Below are positions 52,622 to 61,937 of a stretch of DNA of 64,000 bases, piece by piece. The notes under the pieces were generated by a model that saw only the letters and a list, made by a program, of their open reading frames with translations, searched no databases and had not been told where the DNA came from. Positions within the stretch are counted from its first letter, which is position 1. The number at the start of each line of letters is the position of its first letter. A program made the position numbers and the translations under genes. The stretch is taken from assembly GCF_013705725.1 (NCBI RefSeq), contig NZ_CP055481.1:1736001-1800000 (forward strand), written 5' to 3'. This DNA is from Klebsiella sp. RHBSTW-00484. GTDB taxonomy: Bacteria > Pseudomonadota > Gammaproteobacteria > Enterobacterales > Enterobacteriaceae.

Positions 52622-54078
52622 CCAGTAACCTTCCGCGATTACTACTTTGCGGCATTCTTGCCAGCACCACCGCGCTCACCGGTTGCGCGCTGATACGCAA
52701 AGATTCTGCCCAGCATCAGTCTATTCAGCCCGATCAAATCAAACTGGCCGATGACATTCATCTCGCCAGCCAGGGGTGGCCGCAGGCGCAATGGTGGCGT
52801 CAGTTCAACGATCCGCAGCTGGACAATCTTATTCAGCGCACGCTTTCCGGCTCGCATACGCTGGCTGAGGCGAAACTGCGCGAAGAGCATGCACAATCGC
52901 AGGCCGATCTGTTAGAGGCCGGATCGCGGCTCCAGGTTGCCGCATTAGGGATGGTCAACCGGCAACGGGTTTCGGCCAACGGCTTCCTTAGCCCTTATGC
53001 GATGGATGCGCCAAAGCTTGGCATGGATGGCCCTTACTACACTGAAGCGACGGTGGGGTTGTTTGCCGGTCTGGACCTTGACCTGTGGGGCGTGCATCGT
53101 TCAGCGGTGGCGGCGGCCATCGGCGCGCAAAACGCCGCGCTTGCTGAGACGGCGGCGGTTGAGCTGTCTCTCAGCGCTGGCGTAGCGCAGCTTTATTACA
53201 GCATACAGGCCAGCTATCAGATGCTTGATCTGCTGCAACAAACTCGTGACGTTATTGATTTCGCAGTGAAAGCTCACCAGAGCAAAGTCGCCCACGGGCT
53301 GGAAGCGAAGGTGCCGTACCACGGCGCCAGAGCGCAGATGCTGGCGGTGGACAAACAGATCGCTGCGGTAAAAGGGCAAATCAAAGAAACGCGTGAGTCG
53401 CTGCGGGCGCTGATCGGTGCCGGTGCCAGCAATTTACCTGATATTAAGCCGATTGCTTTGCCGCAGATACAAACCGGTCTTCCAGCAACGCTATCGTATG
53501 AATTGCTCGCCAGGCGCCCTGATTTACAGGCAATGCGTTGGTACGTGCAGGCATCGCTAAGCCAGGTGGATGCCGCTCGCGCGCTGTTCTATCCGAGTTT
53601 CGATATCAAAGCGTTCTTTGGCCTCGATGCAATCCATCTCGATCAGCTGTTTAAAAGCGCCAGCAAGCAGATTAACTTCATTCCGGGTTTGCGCCTGCCG
53701 CTGTTCGATGGTGGGCGTCTCAATGCCAACCTGCAGCACACCCGGGCCGCCAGTAACATGATGATTGAACGCTATAATCAACAGGTACTCGACGCCGTGC
53801 GCGATGTTGCGATTAACGGTACGCGTTTGCAGACCCTGAATGAAGAACGTGGGATGCAACTGGATCGGGTTGAGGCGATGCGCTATACGCAGGCTGCCGC
53901 TGAGGCCGCCTTTAAACGTGGTCTGGGAAGCCGCTTACAGGCAACCGAAGCCCGACTTCCCGTTCTGGCGGAAGAGATATCGCTGCTTATCCTGGACACC
54001 CAGCGGGTTATCCAGAATATTCAGCTAATGAAATCGCTGGGGGGCGGCTACCAGGCTCCAGCGGTGACAAAAGAATAG
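52618..54078 (+). CDS. mdtP: outer-membrane efflux lipoprotein MdtP
   Basis: The 486-residue protein is a NodT/TolC-type outer-membrane channel. It has a lipoprotein signal sequence with lipobox LTGC (Cys23) and two repeated TolC-like regions with the typical WWRQFNDPQLDNLI start. It completes the MdtNOP tripartite pump. AAGGAG lies before the ATG, which overlaps the mdtO stop; a longer frame from 52528 inside mdtO is not credible. Confidence 0.93.
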   Translation: MTSNLPRLLLCGILASTTALTGCALIRKDSAQHQSIQPDQIKLADDIHLASQGWPQAQWWRQFNDPQLDNLIQRTLSGSHTLAEAKLREEHAQSQADLLEAGSRLQVAALGMVNRQRVSANGFLSPYAMDAPKLGMDGPYYTEATVGLFAGLDLDLWGVHRSAVAAAIGAQNAALAETAAVELSLSAGVAQLYYSIQASYQMLDLLQQTRDVIDFAVKAHQSKVAHGLEAKVPYHGARAQMLAVDKQIAAVKGQIKETRESLRALIGAGASNLPDIKPIALPQIQTGLPATLSYELLARRPDLQAMRWYVQASLSQVDAARALFYPSFDIKAFFGLDAIHLDQLFKSASKQINFIPGLRLPLFDGGRLNANLQHTRAASNMMIERYNQQVLDAVRDVAINGTRLQTLNEERGMQLDRVEAMRYTQAAAEAAFKRGLGSRLQATEARLPVLAEEISLLILDTQRVIQNIQLMKSLGGGYQAPAVTKE

Positions 54079-54095
54079 TTTGAAAAATAATGATG

Positions 54096-54128
54096 ATGCC
54101 GCGTGAAGTCCTTCACGCGGCATTTTTT
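54096..54128 (+). terminator. rho-independent terminator of ytcA-mdtNOP
   Basis: ATGCCGCGTGAAG pairs with CTTCACGCGGCAT and is followed by T5. It lies 18 bp after the mdtP stop and closes the accessory block. Confidence 0.9.
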
Positions 54129-54198
54129 ATGCGTACACACTCACCACATTAATTAATCACCTCACCCTGATTTTTAGCCCTTATTTTTATTTTATTTT

Positions 54199-54220
54199 CT
54201 TAGTGATCTACCTCACCTTT
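54199..54220 (+). promoter_or_regulatory. CRP-like site upstream of eutS
   Basis: AGTGA-N6-TCACC (54202-54217) matches TGTGA-N6-TCACA at 8 of 10 specified bases with the right spacing. It lies about 90 bp before eutS. Catabolite control of ethanolamine use makes CRP plausible. I cannot place the EutR-dependent promoter exactly. Confidence 0.55.
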
Positions 54221-54301
54221 TAAATCAGCTTGCCGAATTTTGTTATTTACTCCAGCAAAATCTTGTCACCATGAGTCCAGATTTTAGCGGAGCAGTGAGC
54301 C

Positions 54302-54637
54302 ATGGATAAAGAACGCATCATTCAGGAATTTGTACCAGGAAAGCAGGTCACGCTGGCGCATCTGATTGCGCACCCTGGCGAGGAACTGGCAAAAAAGATC
54401 GGCGTTCCCGAATCCGGTGCTATCGGAATTATGACCTTAACCCCTGGAGAAACCGCCATGATCGCTGGTGATTTGGCGATGAAGGCCGCCGATGTGCATA
54501 TCGGTTTTCTCGACAGATTTAGCGGCGCGCTGGTTATCTATGGTTCGGTTGGCGCGGTAGAAGAGGCGCTACTGCAAACGGTTAGCGGACTGGGCAGATT
54601 ATTAAATTATACCCTCTGCGAGTTAACAAAAAGCTAA
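54302..54637 (+). CDS. eutS: ethanolamine microcompartment shell protein EutS
   Basis: The 111-residue protein is a circularly permuted bacterial-microcompartment (BMC) domain protein forming hexamers of the Eut shell. It shows [19 protein letters not shown] and [19 protein letters not shown]. It is the first gene of the eut operon, as in E. coli and Salmonella, and the sequence is close to both. GGAGCAGTGAGCC precedes the ATG. Confidence 0.97.
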   Translation: MDKERIIQEFVPGKQVTLAHLIAHPGEELAKKIGVPESGAIGIMTLTPGETAMIAGDLAMKAADVHIGFLDRFSGALVIYGSVGAVEEALLQTVSGLGRLLNYTLCELTKS

Positions 54638-54649
54638 TTAGAGGCGGCG

Positions 54650-55129
54650 ATGAAACGTATTGCATTTGTCGGTACGGTGGGCGCGGGGAAAACAACACTA
54701 TTTAACGCGTTGCAGGGGAATTATTCCCTCGCCAGGAAAACGCAGGCCGTGGAATTTAATGAAAGTGGCGATATCGACACGCCAGGGGAATATTTCAGTC
54801 ATCCGCGCTGGTATCACGCGTTAATTACCACGCTACAGGATGTGGACACGCTGATTTATGTCCATGCAGCCAATGACAAAGAGAGTCGCTTACCTGCCGG
54901 GCTGTTGGATATCGGCACCAGTAAACGACAAATCGCCGCAATCAGCAAAACGGATATGCCGGATGCCGACGTTGCCGCAACGCGACGGTTACTTCACGCA
55001 ATGGGGTTTCAGGAGCCGATTTTTGAACTCAACGGCCACGACCCGCAAAGCGTACAGCACCTGGTGGATTATCTGACAGAGCTCAGCCAAAAGGAGGAAG
55101 GGGCAGGTGAAGAAACTCATCACAGCTAA
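54650..55129 (+). CDS. eutP: EutP, P-loop accessory protein of the Eut compartment
   Basis: The 159-residue protein has a Ras-like P-loop (GTVGAGKTTLFNAL, residues 8-21). AISKTDMPD is equivalent to the NKxD motif of GTPases. In Salmonella EutP is reported to have acetate kinase activity along with EutQ. The 3' end overlaps eutQ by 23 bp. GAGGCGGCG precedes the ATG. Confidence 0.93.
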   Translation: MKRIAFVGTVGAGKTTLFNALQGNYSLARKTQAVEFNESGDIDTPGEYFSHPRWYHALITTLQDVDTLIYVHAANDKESRLPAGLLDIGTSKRQIAAISKTDMPDADVAATRRLLHAMGFQEPIFELNGHDPQSVQHLVDYLTELSQKEEGAGEETHHS

Positions 55130-55799
55130 CGATATTCGTGCGGTCCACGCACGTGGTGAACAGAAGATATCGGTTGTTCTGCGCGCCAGCATCATCACCC
55201 CGGAGGCCCGTGAAGTTGCGGATCTGCTGGGCGTCGCCATTACCGAATGCGATGAATCCACACCTGCGGTGGCGGCACCGGTGGCAGAGGAGAAAACCGA
55301 AAGCCAGCGCATTCGTGAAACCATCATCGCGCAACTGCCGGAAGGGCAGTTTACCGAAAGTCTGGTCGCGCAGTTGATGGACAAGGTGATGAAGGAGAAG
55401 CAGTCGCTGGCGCAGGGCGATATGCAGCCCAGCTTTAAATCGGTCACCGGCAAAGGTGGCGTAAAAGTCATTGACGGTAGCAGCGTCAAGTTTGGCCGCT
55501 TCGACGGTGCTGAACCGCACTGCGTCGGCTTAACGGACTTAGTCACCGACCAGGACGGCAGCAGCATGGCCGCCGGGTTTATGCAGTGGGAAAACGCTTT
55601 TTTCCCGTGGACGCTGAATTACGACGAAGTTGATATGGTGCTGGAGGGCGAGCTGCACGTGCGCCATGAAGGCGAAACCATGATTGCCAAAGCTGGTGAC
55701 GTGATGTTTATCCCGAAAGGTTCGAGCATCGAGTTCGGCACTCCGTCGAGCGTGCGCTTCCTGTACGTTGCCTGGCCTGCGAACTGGCAATCGCTATGA
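55107..55799 (+). CDS. eutQ: EutQ, cupin-domain acetate kinase-like protein
   Basis: The 230-residue protein has a short N-terminal helical part, a linker and a C-terminal cupin (VDMVLEGELHVRHEGETMIA and GDVMFIPKGSSIEF). EutQ is needed for microcompartment formation during anoxic growth on ethanolamine and has acetate kinase activity in Salmonella. The GTG at 55107 is preceded by AAGGAGGAAGG and overlaps eutP. The stop overlaps the eutT ATG. Confidence 0.93.
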   Translation: MKKLITANDIRAVHARGEQKISVVLRASIITPEAREVADLLGVAITECDESTPAVAAPVAEEKTESQRIRETIIAQLPEGQFTESLVAQLMDKVMKEKQSLAQGDMQPSFKSVTGKGGVKVIDGSSVKFGRFDGAEPHCVGLTDLVTDQDGSSMAAGFMQWENAFFPWTLNYDEVDMVLEGELHVRHEGETMIAKAGDVMFIPKGSSIEFGTPSSVRFLYVAWPANWQSL

Positions 55800-56599
55800 A
55801 AGATTTCATCACCGAAGCCTGGCTCAGAGCAAACCACACGCTCAGCGAAGGAGCAGAGATTCATCTGCCCGCCGATGCTCGCCTGACGCCATCAGCTCGG
55901 GAACTGCTGGAAAGCCGCCGTCTGCGCATCAAGTTTATCGACGAACAGGGAAGCCTGTTTGTTGATGATGAGCAACAGCAGCCGCAGCCGGTACATGGCT
56001 TAACCAGCAGCGAAACGCACCCGCAGGCGTGCTGCGAGCTGTGTCGCCAGCCGGTGGTGAAAAAGCCCGACACGCTGACCCATCTGACGGCAGACAAGAT
56101 GGTCGCCAAAAGCGACCCGCGTTTGGGTTTTCGCGCGGTGCTCGATAGCACTATCGCACTGGCGGTGTGGCTGCAAATCGAACTGGCAGAACCGTGGCAG
56201 CCGTGGCTGGCGGATATTCGTTCGCGCCTGGGCAACATTATGCGCGCCGACGCCATGGATGAACCGCTGGCTGCGCAGTCCATCGTCGGCTTGAACGAAG
56301 ATGAACTGCACCGGCTTTCCCATCAGCCGCTGCGCTATCTCGACCACGATCATCTGGTGCCGGAAGCCAGCCACGGGCGGGATACCGCGCTACTGAATCT
56401 GTTGCGTACCAAGGTGCGTGAGGCAGAAACGGTTGCCGCCCAGGTCTTTATTAGCCGCAGTTTTGAGGTATTGCGCCCGGACATTCTGCAAGCGTTAAAC
56501 CGCCTCTCCAGTACCGTCTACGTGATGATGATTCTGTGCGTCACGAAGCATCCGCTCACCGTTAGCCAAATACAACAGCGCCTGGGAGGGGAGCAATGA
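55796..56599 (+). CDS. eutT: corrinoid adenosyltransferase EutT
   Basis: EutT adenosylates cob(I)alamin to make coenzyme B12 for ethanolamine ammonia-lyase. The 267-residue protein has the metal-binding HX11CCX2C motif exactly conserved as His67, Cys79, Cys80 and Cys83. Length matches E. coli and Salmonella. The stop overlaps the eutD start (ATGA), so the genes are translationally coupled. Confidence 0.96.
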   Translation: MKDFITEAWLRANHTLSEGAEIHLPADARLTPSARELLESRRLRIKFIDEQGSLFVDDEQQQPQPVHGLTSSETHPQACCELCRQPVVKKPDTLTHLTADKMVAKSDPRLGFRAVLDSTIALAVWLQIELAEPWQPWLADIRSRLGNIMRADAMDEPLAAQSIVGLNEDELHRLSHQPLRYLDHDHLVPEASHGRDTALLNLLRTKVREAETVAAQVFISRSFEVLRPDILQALNRLSSTVYVMMILCVTKHPLTVSQIQQRLGGEQ

Positions 56600-57612
56600 T
56601 TATTGAACGCGCTCGCCAACTTGCATTGCATTCACCCGCTCGGGTGGTCTTTCCGGACGCGCTGGATGTTCGCGTGCTGAAGGCCGCGCACTACCTGCAA
56701 CAGCAGGGGCTGGCAAGGCCGATTCTGGTCGCCAGTCCGTTTGCTCTGCGCCAGTTTGCGCTCAGCCACCGCGTGCCGATGGACGGTATTCAGGTCATCG
56801 ACCCGCATAGCAATCTGTCCATGCGCGAAGCGTTTGCCGAGCGCTGGCTGGCCCGCGCCGGAGAGAAAACGCCGCCGGATGCGCTGGAAAAACTCAATGA
56901 CCCGCTGATGTTCGCTGCCGCGATGGTCAGCGCGGGTAAGGCTGATGTGTGCATTGCTGGCAATCTTTCGTCAACGGCGAACGTGCTGCGCGCCGGATTG
57001 CGGATTATTGGCCTGCTGCCGGGTTGCAAAACGCTGTCGTCGATTTTCCTGATGCTGCCGCAGTACATCGGACCGGCATTAGGCTTCGCCGATTGCAGCG
57101 TGGTGCCGCAACCGACGGCGGCGCAGCTGGCGGATATCGCTATCGCCAGCGCCGATACCTGGCGAGCTATTACCGGCGAGGAGCCGCGCGTCGCGATGCT
57201 GTCTTTCTCAAGTAACGGCAGCGCCCGCCACCCCAATGTTGCCAACGTGCAGCAGGCGACCGAGATCGTCCGCCAGCGTGCGCCGCAGCTGATGGTGGAC
57301 GGCGAACTGCAGTTTGATGCCGCTTTCGTGCCGGATGTCGCCGCGCAAAAAGCGCCCGCCAGCCCGCTTGAAGGCAATGCGAACGTGATGGTCTTCCCAT
57401 CGCTGGAGGCGGGCAATATTGGCTACAAAATCGCCCAGCGGCTGGGCGGCTATCGCGCCGTTGGACCGCTCATTCAGGGGCTTGCCGCGCCGCTTCACGA
57501 CCTCTCACGAGGTTGTAGCGTGCAGGAAATTATCGAACTGGCGTTAGTGGCAGCCGTGCCGCGCCAGACTGACGCGAATCGGGTAAACGACTCGCAAACA
57601 CTCGTTGTATAG
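56596..57612 (+). CDS. eutD: phosphotransacetylase EutD
   Basis: EutD converts acetyl-CoA and phosphate to acetyl phosphate and free CoA, recycling CoA inside the compartment. The 338-residue protein is of the short Pta type. It shows [14 protein letters not shown] in the shorter form [12 protein letters not shown], and [20 protein letters not shown] near the end. The N-terminus carries the extension linked to encapsulation. Confidence 0.96.
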   Translation: MIIERARQLALHSPARVVFPDALDVRVLKAAHYLQQQGLARPILVASPFALRQFALSHRVPMDGIQVIDPHSNLSMREAFAERWLARAGEKTPPDALEKLNDPLMFAAAMVSAGKADVCIAGNLSSTANVLRAGLRIIGLLPGCKTLSSIFLMLPQYIGPALGFADCSVVPQPTAAQLADIAIASADTWRAITGEEPRVAMLSFSSNGSARHPNVANVQQATEIVRQRAPQLMVDGELQFDAAFVPDVAAQKAPASPLEGNANVMVFPSLEAGNIGYKIAQRLGGYRAVGPLIQGLAAPLHDLSRGCSVQEIIELALVAAVPRQTDANRVNDSQTLVV

Positions 57613-57651
57613 GTCCCGTTCTGGACCCCCTTTGATTAAGAGGAAAACACA

Positions 57652-57945
57652 ATGGAAGCATTAGGAATGATTGAAACCCGGGGCCTGGTTGCGCTTATCG
57701 AGGCTTCTGACGCAATGGTTAAAGCCGCACGCGTGAAGCTGGTTGGCGTGAAGCAGATCGGTGGCGGCCTGTGTACTGCCATGGTGCGTGGCGATGTGGC
57801 GGCGTGTAAAGCCGCGACGGATGCCGGTGCCGCAGCGGCGCAGCGCATTGGCGAGCTGGTCTCGGTACACGTTATTCCGCGTCCGCATGGCGATCTGGAA
57901 GAAGTGTTTCCGATCAGCTTTAAAGGCGACAGCAGCAACCTGTAA
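57652..57945 (+). CDS. eutM: major hexameric shell protein EutM
   Basis: The 97-residue BMC-domain protein forms the flat hexamers of the Eut shell. It shows [20 protein letters not shown], the pore segment [17 protein letters not shown], and [12 protein letters not shown] near the end. It should be the most abundant shell component. A stem-loop at 57955-57977 follows the stop. AAGAGGAAAA precedes the ATG. Confidence 0.97.
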   Translation: MEALGMIETRGLVALIEASDAMVKAARVKLVGVKQIGGGLCTAMVRGDVAACKAATDAGAAAAQRIGELVSVHVIPRPHGDLEEVFPISFKGDSSNL

Positions 57946-57954
57946 CCGCTCTCT

Positions 57955-57977
57955 GTGACGTCACCTGCTGGCGTCAC
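57955..57977 (+). other. stem-loop between eutM and eutN
   Basis: GTGACGTC pairs with GGCGTCAC (two weak pairs near the loop). It lies 9 bp after eutM. It could stop exonucleases and raise the level of the shell-protein mRNA. The trailing bases are pyrimidine-rich but not a clear T-run. Confidence 0.5.
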
Positions 57978-58051
57978 GTTCTCCCTTTTGCAATTGGCTC
58001 TCTACGGAGGGCAGGGAACTGCTTTACCTGAAATAAGCCACGGAGGCGGAT

Positions 58052-58339
58052 ATGAAACTGGCAATCGTCACAGGACAAATTGTTTGTACCGTCCGCCATC
58101 AGGGACTGGCGCACGACAAATTGCTGATGGTGGAAATGATTGACGCCCAGGGTAATCCCGACGGGCAGAGCGCCGTCGCTATCGACAATATTGGCGCGGG
58201 GCCCGGTGAGTGGGTGCTGTTGGTTAGCGGTAGCTCAGCCCGCCAGGCGCATGCGCGTGAATCCTCTCCCGTCGACCTGTGCGTGATTGGCATCGTCGAT
58301 GAAGCGGTGGCTGGTGGTCAGGTGATCTTTCACAAATAG
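58052..58339 (+). CDS. eutN: pentameric shell vertex protein EutN
   Basis: The 95-residue protein belongs to the EutN/CcmL family that forms pentamers closing the shell vertices. It begins MKLAIVTGQIVCTVRHQGLA and shows AIDNIGAGPGEWVLLVSGSSAR and VDLCVIGIVDE, all typical. It precedes eutE by 11 bp. GGAGGCGG precedes the ATG. Confidence 0.96.
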   Translation: MKLAIVTGQIVCTVRHQGLAHDKLLMVEMIDAQGNPDGQSAVAIDNIGAGPGEWVLLVSGSSARQAHARESSPVDLCVIGIVDEAVAGGQVIFHK

Positions 58340-58350
58340 GGCATAAGAAA

Positions 58351-59754
58351 ATGAATCAACAGGATATTGAACAGGTCATCAAAGCGGTACTGCTGAAGAT
58401 GAAAGACAGCAGTCAGCCTGCTGGCGCCGTTCATGAAATGGGCGTCTTTGCCTCCCTGGATGACGCCGTTGCGGCAGCGAAAGTTGCCCAACAGGGGCTG
58501 AAGAGCGTGGCGATGCGCCAGCTTGCCATTCATGCCATTCGTGAAGCGGGCGAAAAACACGCCCAGGAATTAGCGGAACTTGCCGTGACTGAAACCGGCA
58601 TGGGACGCGTCGAAGATAAATTTGCCAAAAACGTCGCTCAGGCGCGCGGTACGCCGGGCGTGGAGTGCCTTTCCCCGCAGGTGTTAACGGGCGATAACGG
58701 CCTGACGCTGATTGAAAACGCGCCGTGGGGCGTGGTGGCTTCGGTAACGCCGTCCACCAACCCGGCCGCAACCGTCATTAACAACGCCATCAGCCTGATT
58801 GCCGCTGGCAACAGCGTGGTCTTTGCGCCGCATCCGGCAGCGAAAGGTGTTTCTCAGCGTGCGATCGGCCTGCTTAATCAGGCGGTGGTTGCGGCGGGCG
58901 GCCCGGCAAACCTGCTGGTCACCGTGGCGAACCCGGATATCGAAACTGCCCAGCGGCTGTTTAAGTACCCCGGAATCGGCCTGCTGGTCGTCACTGGCGG
59001 CGAAGCGGTGGTGGAATCCGCGCGCAAACATACCAATAAACGCCTGATTGCCGCCGGAGCCGGTAACCCGCCGGTGGTGGTTGATGAGACCGCCGACCTG
59101 GCGCGCGCCGCGCAGTCCATCGTCAAAGGCGCGTCGTTTGATAACAACATCATCTGCGCCGATGAAAAAGTGCTGGTTGTGGTTGATAGCGTCGCCGATG
59201 AGCTGATGCGCCTGATGGAAGGCCAACATGCGGTGAAACTGACTCCCGCTCAGGCCGAGCAGCTCCAGCCGGTGCTGCTGAAAAATGTCGATGAGCGCGG
59301 CAAAGGCACCGTCAGTCGTGATTGGGTCGGGCGCGATGCGGGCAAGATTGCCGCGGCCATCGGTCTGAACGTCCCGGAGCAAACGCGCCTGCTGTTCGTT
59401 GAAACCTCAGCCAGCCATCCGTTTGCGGTGACCGAACTGATGATGCCGGTGCTGCCGGTGGTGCGGGTCGCCAACGTCGAAGAGGCCATCGCCCTGGCGG
59501 TCCAGCTTGAAGGCGGCTGCCATCACACGGCGGCGATGCACTCGCGCAATATCGACAACATGAACCAGATGGCTAACGCCATCGACACCAGCATTTTCGT
59601 TAAAAACGGACCGTGCATTGCCGGGCTTGGACTGGGTGGTGAAGGCTGGACCACCATGACCATTACCACGCCAACCGGGGAAGGGGTGACCAGTGCGCGC
59701 ACCTTTGTTCGCCTGCGGCGCTGCGTGCTGGTGGATGCGTTCCGCATCGTATAA
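58351..59754 (+). CDS. eutE: CoA-acylating acetaldehyde dehydrogenase EutE
   Basis: EutE oxidises acetaldehyde to acetyl-CoA with NAD+. The 467-residue protein has an amphipathic N-terminal helix (QDIEQVIKAVLLKMK), the usual encapsulation tag. The dehydrogenase fold has VTPSTNPAATVINNAI and catalytic Cys269 in NNIICADEK. Length equals E. coli EutE. eutJ follows after 12 bp. Confidence 0.97.
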   Translation: MNQQDIEQVIKAVLLKMKDSSQPAGAVHEMGVFASLDDAVAAAKVAQQGLKSVAMRQLAIHAIREAGEKHAQELAELAVTETGMGRVEDKFAKNVAQARGTPGVECLSPQVLTGDNGLTLIENAPWGVVASVTPSTNPAATVINNAISLIAAGNSVVFAPHPAAKGVSQRAIGLLNQAVVAAGGPANLLVTVANPDIETAQRLFKYPGIGLLVVTGGEAVVESARKHTNKRLIAAGAGNPPVVVDETADLARAAQSIVKGASFDNNIICADEKVLVVVDSVADELMRLMEGQHAVKLTPAQAEQLQPVLLKNVDERGKGTVSRDWVGRDAGKIAAAIGLNVPEQTRLLFVETSASHPFAVTELMMPVLPVVRVANVEEAIALAVQLEGGCHHTAAMHSRNIDNMNQMANAIDTSIFVKNGPCIAGLGLGGEGWTTMTITTPTGEGVTSARTFVRLRRCVLVDAFRIV

Positions 59755-59766
59755 GGAGTGAAAGAG

Positions 59767-60606
59767 ATGGCGCACGACGAACAACTTTGGCTCACCCCCA
59801 GACTGCAAAAAGCGGCTGCCCTGTGTAATCAGACGCCTGCCGCCAGTGAATCACCGCTGTGGCTGGGCGTGGATTTAGGCACCTGCGACGTGGTGTCGAT
59901 GGTTGTCGACAGCGAAGGGCAGCCAGTGGCGGTGTGCCTGGACTGGGCTGACGTCGTGCGTGACGGCATCGTCTGGGATTTCTTCGGTGCCGTCACCATC
60001 GTGCGCCGCCATCTCGACACCCTCGAACAGCAGCTTGGCTGCCGCTTTACCCACGCCGCGACCTCGTTTCCGCCGGGCACCGATCCGCGTATTTCGATCA
60101 ATGTGCTGGAGTCCGCCGGGTTGGAAGTCAGCCACGTGCTGGATGAGCCGACCGCAGTGGCGGATCTGCTGCAACTGGATAATGCGGGCGTGGTGGATAT
60201 CGGCGGCGGTACCACCGGCATCGCTATCGTCAAACGGGGCGAGGTGACGTACTCCGCCGACGAAGCCACCGGTGGTCATCACATCTCCCTGACGCTTGCC
60301 GGAAACCGCCGTATTCAACTGGAAGAAGCGGAGCAGTACAAGCGCAGCAACGCCCAGGAGATCTGGCCGGTGGTGAAGCCGGTATACGAAAAGATGGCCG
60401 AGATTGTTGCTCACCATATTGAAGGGCAGGGAATTGCCGATTTATGGCTGGCGGGCGGCTCCTGTATGCAGCCGGGCGTGGATGCGCTGTTTCGCAAGCG
60501 CTTCCCGGAATTGCAGGTGCATTTGCCTCAGCACAGCCTGTTTATGACCCCGCTGGCAATTGCCAACAGCGGGAGAGAGAAAGCGGAGGGAATCTATGCA
60601 AGCTGA
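59767..60606 (+). CDS. eutJ: Hsp70-like chaperone EutJ
   Basis: The 279-residue protein has an actin/Hsp70-like ATPase fold with phosphate loops VDLGTCDVVSM and DIGGGTTGIAI and the adenosine segment LAGGSCMQPG. It is thought to assist folding or assembly in the compartment, but its exact role is unproven. The ATG at 59767 follows AAGGAG at good spacing and gives MAHDEQLWLTPR, as in E. coli; a GTG at 59758 is inside the Shine-Dalgarno region. It overlaps eutG by 11 bp. Confidence 0.93.
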   Translation: MAHDEQLWLTPRLQKAAALCNQTPAASESPLWLGVDLGTCDVVSMVVDSEGQPVAVCLDWADVVRDGIVWDFFGAVTIVRRHLDTLEQQLGCRFTHAATSFPPGTDPRISINVLESAGLEVSHVLDEPTAVADLLQLDNAGVVDIGGGTTGIAIVKRGEVTYSADEATGGHHISLTLAGNRRIQLEEAEQYKRSNAQEIWPVVKPVYEKMAEIVAHHIEGQGIADLWLAGGSCMQPGVDALFRKRFPELQVHLPQHSLFMTPLAIANSGREKAEGIYAS

Positions 60607-61783
60607 ACTGCAGACGGCGCTCTTTCAGGCATTCGATACCCTGAATCTGCAACGCGTAAAAACCTTTAGCGTACCGCCGGTCACGCTGTGCGGCCTTGGC
60701 GCGCTCAGCACCTGCGGGCAGGAAGCGCAAACTCGCGGTTTGAGCCATCTGTTCGTGATGGTTGATAGTTTTTTGCATCAAGCGGGAATGACCGCCGGGC
60801 TTGAACGCAGTCTGGCGATGAAGGGCGTGGCGATGACCGTCTGGCCGTGCCCACTGGGTGAGCCGTGCATTACCGACGTTTGTGCGGCGGTGGCGCAACT
60901 GCGTGAATCGCAGTGCGACGGCGTAGTGGCTTTTGGCGGCGGTTCAGTGCTGGACGCGGCAAAAGCGGTTGCGCTGCTGGTGACCAACCCTGACCAGGCG
61001 CTGAGCGCCATGACCGAAACCAGCGCATTGCGCCCGCGTTTGGCGCTGATTGCGGTGCCGACAACGGCCGGAACCGGCTCCGAAACCACCAACGTGACGG
61101 TGATTATCGATGCGGTTAGCGGACGTAAGCAGGTGCTGGCGCATGCTTCTCTGATGCCGGACGTGGCGATTCTTGACGCTGCGCTGACTGAAGGTGTTCC
61201 TGCTCACGTGACGGCGATGACCGGTATCGATGCGCTGACTCATGCCATAGAAGCTTACAGCGCGCTCAACGCGATGCCGTTCACCGACAGCCTGGCGATT
61301 GGCGCGATTGCGATGATTGCCCAGTCGCTGCCGAAAGCGGTGGGCTACGGCCACGACCTCGCTGCGCGCGAAAGCATGTTGCTTGCCTCGTGCATGGCCG
61401 GGATGGCTTTTTCCAGCGCCGGTCTGGGCTTATGCCACGCGATGGCGCACCAGCCTGGCGCGGTGCTGCACATTCCGCACGGTCAGGCCAACGCCATGCT
61501 GCTGCCGACGGTGATGGAATTTAACCGCATGGTGTGCCGCGAACGCTTTAGCCATATCGGCCGGGCGCTAACCGGCAAGAAAACCGATCACCACGACGCA
61601 ATTGCTGCCGTACGCGAGCTGATTGCCGAAGTGGGCCTGACCAAACGGCTTTCGGATGCCGGAGCGTTACCTGAACACTTCAGCGCATGGGCGCAGGCGG
61701 CGCTGGGGGATATTTGTTTGCGCAGCAATCCGAGGACCGCCAACCAGGAACAGATCGTCGAGCTGTACGCGGCGGCGCAATGA
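60596..61783 (+). CDS. eutG: iron-dependent alcohol dehydrogenase EutG
   Basis: EutG reduces acetaldehyde to ethanol and regenerates NAD+ in the compartment. The 395-residue protein has the type III (Fe-ADH) signatures GVVAFGGGSVLDAAKA, VPTTAGTGSETTNV and GLGLCHAMAHQPGAVLHIPH, with the metal His residues. CGGAGGG precedes the ATG. A REP pair lies between its stop and eutH. Confidence 0.96.
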   Translation: MQAELQTALFQAFDTLNLQRVKTFSVPPVTLCGLGALSTCGQEAQTRGLSHLFVMVDSFLHQAGMTAGLERSLAMKGVAMTVWPCPLGEPCITDVCAAVAQLRESQCDGVVAFGGGSVLDAAKAVALLVTNPDQALSAMTETSALRPRLALIAVPTTAGTGSETTNVTVIIDAVSGRKQVLAHASLMPDVAILDAALTEGVPAHVTAMTGIDALTHAIEAYSALNAMPFTDSLAIGAIAMIAQSLPKAVGYGHDLAARESMLLASCMAGMAFSSAGLGLCHAMAHQPGAVLHIPHGQANAMLLPTVMEFNRMVCRERFSHIGRALTGKKTDHHDAIAAVRELIAEVGLTKRLSDAGALPEHFSAWAQAALGDICLRSNPRTANQEQIVELYAAAQ

Positions 61784-61790
61784 TGTGGAT

Positions 61791-61890
61791 TTTCCCGGGT
61801 CGCGGCGTGAACGCCTTACCCGGGCTACGGAATAGCAGGCGGCTGTGACTACGTAGCCCGGCTAAGCGCAGCGCGAGCCGGGAAAATCCC
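61791..61890. repeat. REP/BIME pair inside the eut operon
   Basis: Two inverted REP palindromes lie between eutG and eutH: one with TTTTCCCGGG...CCCGGGCTACGG, the other with CGTAGCCCGGCTAAGCGCAG...CCGGGAAAA. The flanking arms pair with each other, so the transcript could form a long stem. Confidence 0.85.
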
Positions 61891-61937
61891 CGGCGTTCAC
61901 AGTATCTATAAATCATAAATGACAGGGAGTAAGGGCT

